DNA of 64,000 nt, taken from positions 620,001 through 684,000 of the forward strand of contig CAVWNI010000006.1 of the NCBI GenBank assembly GCA_963756315.1. Direction: 5' to 3'. Source of the stretch: JAKAAZ01 sp963756315 (lineage in GTDB: Bacteria > Acidobacteriota > Terriglobia > Terriglobales > Acidobacteriaceae). The translations under genes and the position numbers were made by a program. Below are positions 63,026 to 64,000 of this stretch, piece after piece (the stretch's first letter is position 1; every line of letters begins with the position of its first letter). The notes under the pieces were generated by a model. That model worked only from the letters and a program-made list of their open reading frames with translations. It did no database searches and was not told the origin of the DNA.

Positions 63026-63597
63026 GTCATCAATCCTGGCTTGGACGCACGATGTTCTCTATCAGACCCAGTCCATCTGTTCTTGGCCGCGGCTTCCCAG
63101 ATCGATCTCCTAATTAACACCCGCAAAACCAAAAACTCCTAAGGGGAGTGAGTGTACCGGGACATGCGTTACGCTGTGGACCTGAGACATCCGTTACAAG
63201 CCCCTTGCGGTGGCCATGATTCGAGTTGAGGGGTATGAGAAGACAACTATCTAGTCGCCGAGGCCGTGGGAATGTGGGAATCCCGAAGGGATTTCCAAAG
63301 AGTGTGGGAAGGGTGGGAAGCCGGCTTCATGGCTTTCCATGCTTTCCATACTCTGTCATTTCCATGGCCTGCTTTTTCGCGCGGAAAATGTTGGATAAGC
63401 CGCTATTCCGCCACCCAGAGCAATGTGCCGCACTTCGCCAGGAATGTTCGTCGTGATCGGTTGTCGATGAGTGCATTGGCGATTTACCACCAAGCGACAT
63501 GGACTCGACAAATCATAACTCTCCGAAGTTCACCGAATGTGTCTCGCGGGAGCTTGCCTCTTCCCAGAGAGGTCAACCATGGGATTTTCGACTGGTG
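63026..63597. other. Non-coding or relic region
   Basis: About 570 bases with no convincing gene. At 63159-63196 two similar blocks, GGGACATGCGTTACG and GAGACATCCGTTACA, lie 24 bases apart and look like transposon-end relics. A short stretch near 63250-63360 encodes a Gly/Phe/Pro-rich peptide (GIPKGFPKSVGRVGSRLHGF) of the kind left by repetitive sequences. Neither is proved. Confidence 0.35.
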
Positions 63598-63969
63598 TCA
63601 CTTGGCCGAGGTTTTCCGAACGGGTGCATTGACCCGAACGAGGAAACGATCACCCCATTTCTGCATCGCTTGAATCAGTTCACGAAGCGATTCCCCGGCA
63701 GGTGACAGCGAGTACTCCACCTTCGGTGGAACGACTGGATAGACCTCACGGACTATTACCTCATCTCGCTCCAGTTCTCGAAGCTGGGCGGTGAGGATGC
63801 GGGGGCTCAGGTTCGGCTTCAGCTTCTGAAGCTGATTGAAGCGCAGCGTCCCATGTTGCATAAGGTGGTGGAGAATGAGCCCCTTCCACTTTCCCCCGAC
63901 CACTTCTAAACAGGCCTCGACGCCGCAGCCGGTTTCCAGTTCGTATTCTTTGAAACGACGCTTCGTCAC
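63598..63969 (-). CDS. HxlR-family winged-helix regulator
   Basis: A 123-residue HxlR/MarR-like regulator: CGVEACLEVVGGKWKGLILH with the conserved Cys and GKWK, then LRFNQLQKLKPNLSPRILTA (HTH), QLRELERDEVIVREVYPVVP (wing) and VEYSLSPAGESLRELIQAMQ. Such regulators often sense electrophiles or oxidants through the N-terminal Cys and control a divergent oxidoreductase gene, which would lie beyond the right edge of the window. Intact. Confidence 0.88.
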   Translation of the reverse strand: MTKRRFKEYELETGCGVEACLEVVGGKWKGLILHHLMQHGTLRFNQLQKLKPNLSPRILTAQLRELERDEVIVREVYPVVPPKVEYSLSPAGESLRELIQAMQKWGDRFLVRVNAPVRKTSAK

Positions 63970-64000
63970 CGGCTGCTCCTCACTGCACTATCTTTTTTGA

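Noticed and set aside
63159..63196. An insertion-sequence end or promoter repeat
   Set aside because: Two similar 15-base blocks are seen, but no transposase, inverted ends or target duplication, so only a relic is suggested.

Overview
The window looks like an Acidobacteriota (Terriglobia-type) chromosome. Base composition is moderately high in G+C. The left third carries a type IV pilus operon headed by prepilin, LolA-like and YCF48-like genes, several secreted TPR proteins, and an ECF sigma/anti-sigma/DUF4252 cassette. This assignment rests on gene content and order, not on a 16S gene.

Bases 1-21,900 are ordinary core genome with no visible frameshift: the 5' part of smc, an SDR oxidoreductase, a secreted TPR protein, a YmdB-type phosphodiesterase, an Rrf2 regulator convergent with ispG, a YvcK/CofD-like protein, the ECF cassette, rlmN, an M16 protease, and the long operon prepilin-lolA-YCF48-pilC-pilB-pilM-pilN-pilO-pilP.

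At about 22.1 kb the 5' half of a tRNA gene is followed by tandem 12-bp repeats and a tyrosine integrase. From here to the right edge the DNA reads as one or more integrated elements; I could not find the right boundary. The accessory part holds an AbiU2/HEPN-like gene, two excisionase-type HTH proteins, and a metal locus (OprB-type porin, RcnR/CsoR-type repressor, divergent NRAMP-family transporter, two small proteins). It also holds a CHAT-TPR/S41 peptidase pair, large uncharacterised genes with PD-(D/E)XK-like and HEPN-like motifs, a TetR/NmrA divergent pair with clear operators, DoxX, and a second sigma/anti-sigma pair.

From 43.2 to 60.7 kb lies a conjugation module: LysR, VirB2, VirB3, VirB4, VirB9, VirB10, lipoprotein, VirB5/TrbJ, VirB6/TrbL, VirB8/TrbF, SSB, VirB11/TrbB, RepB-like primase, coupling protein and MobF (TrwC/TraA-like) relaxase. 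Three unrelated nuclease-type genes follow (GIY-YIG, PD-(D/E)XK, HNH-like) and then an HxlR regulator.

The most striking feature is that most conjugation genes and several cargo genes between 29.6 and 60.7 kb are broken by single-base frameshifts. Almost all need the same +1 correction, while about 22 kb of core DNA and several genes inside the island are clean. The element is either an inactivated ICE, a region with insertion-type sequence errors, or (least likely) something read with recoding.
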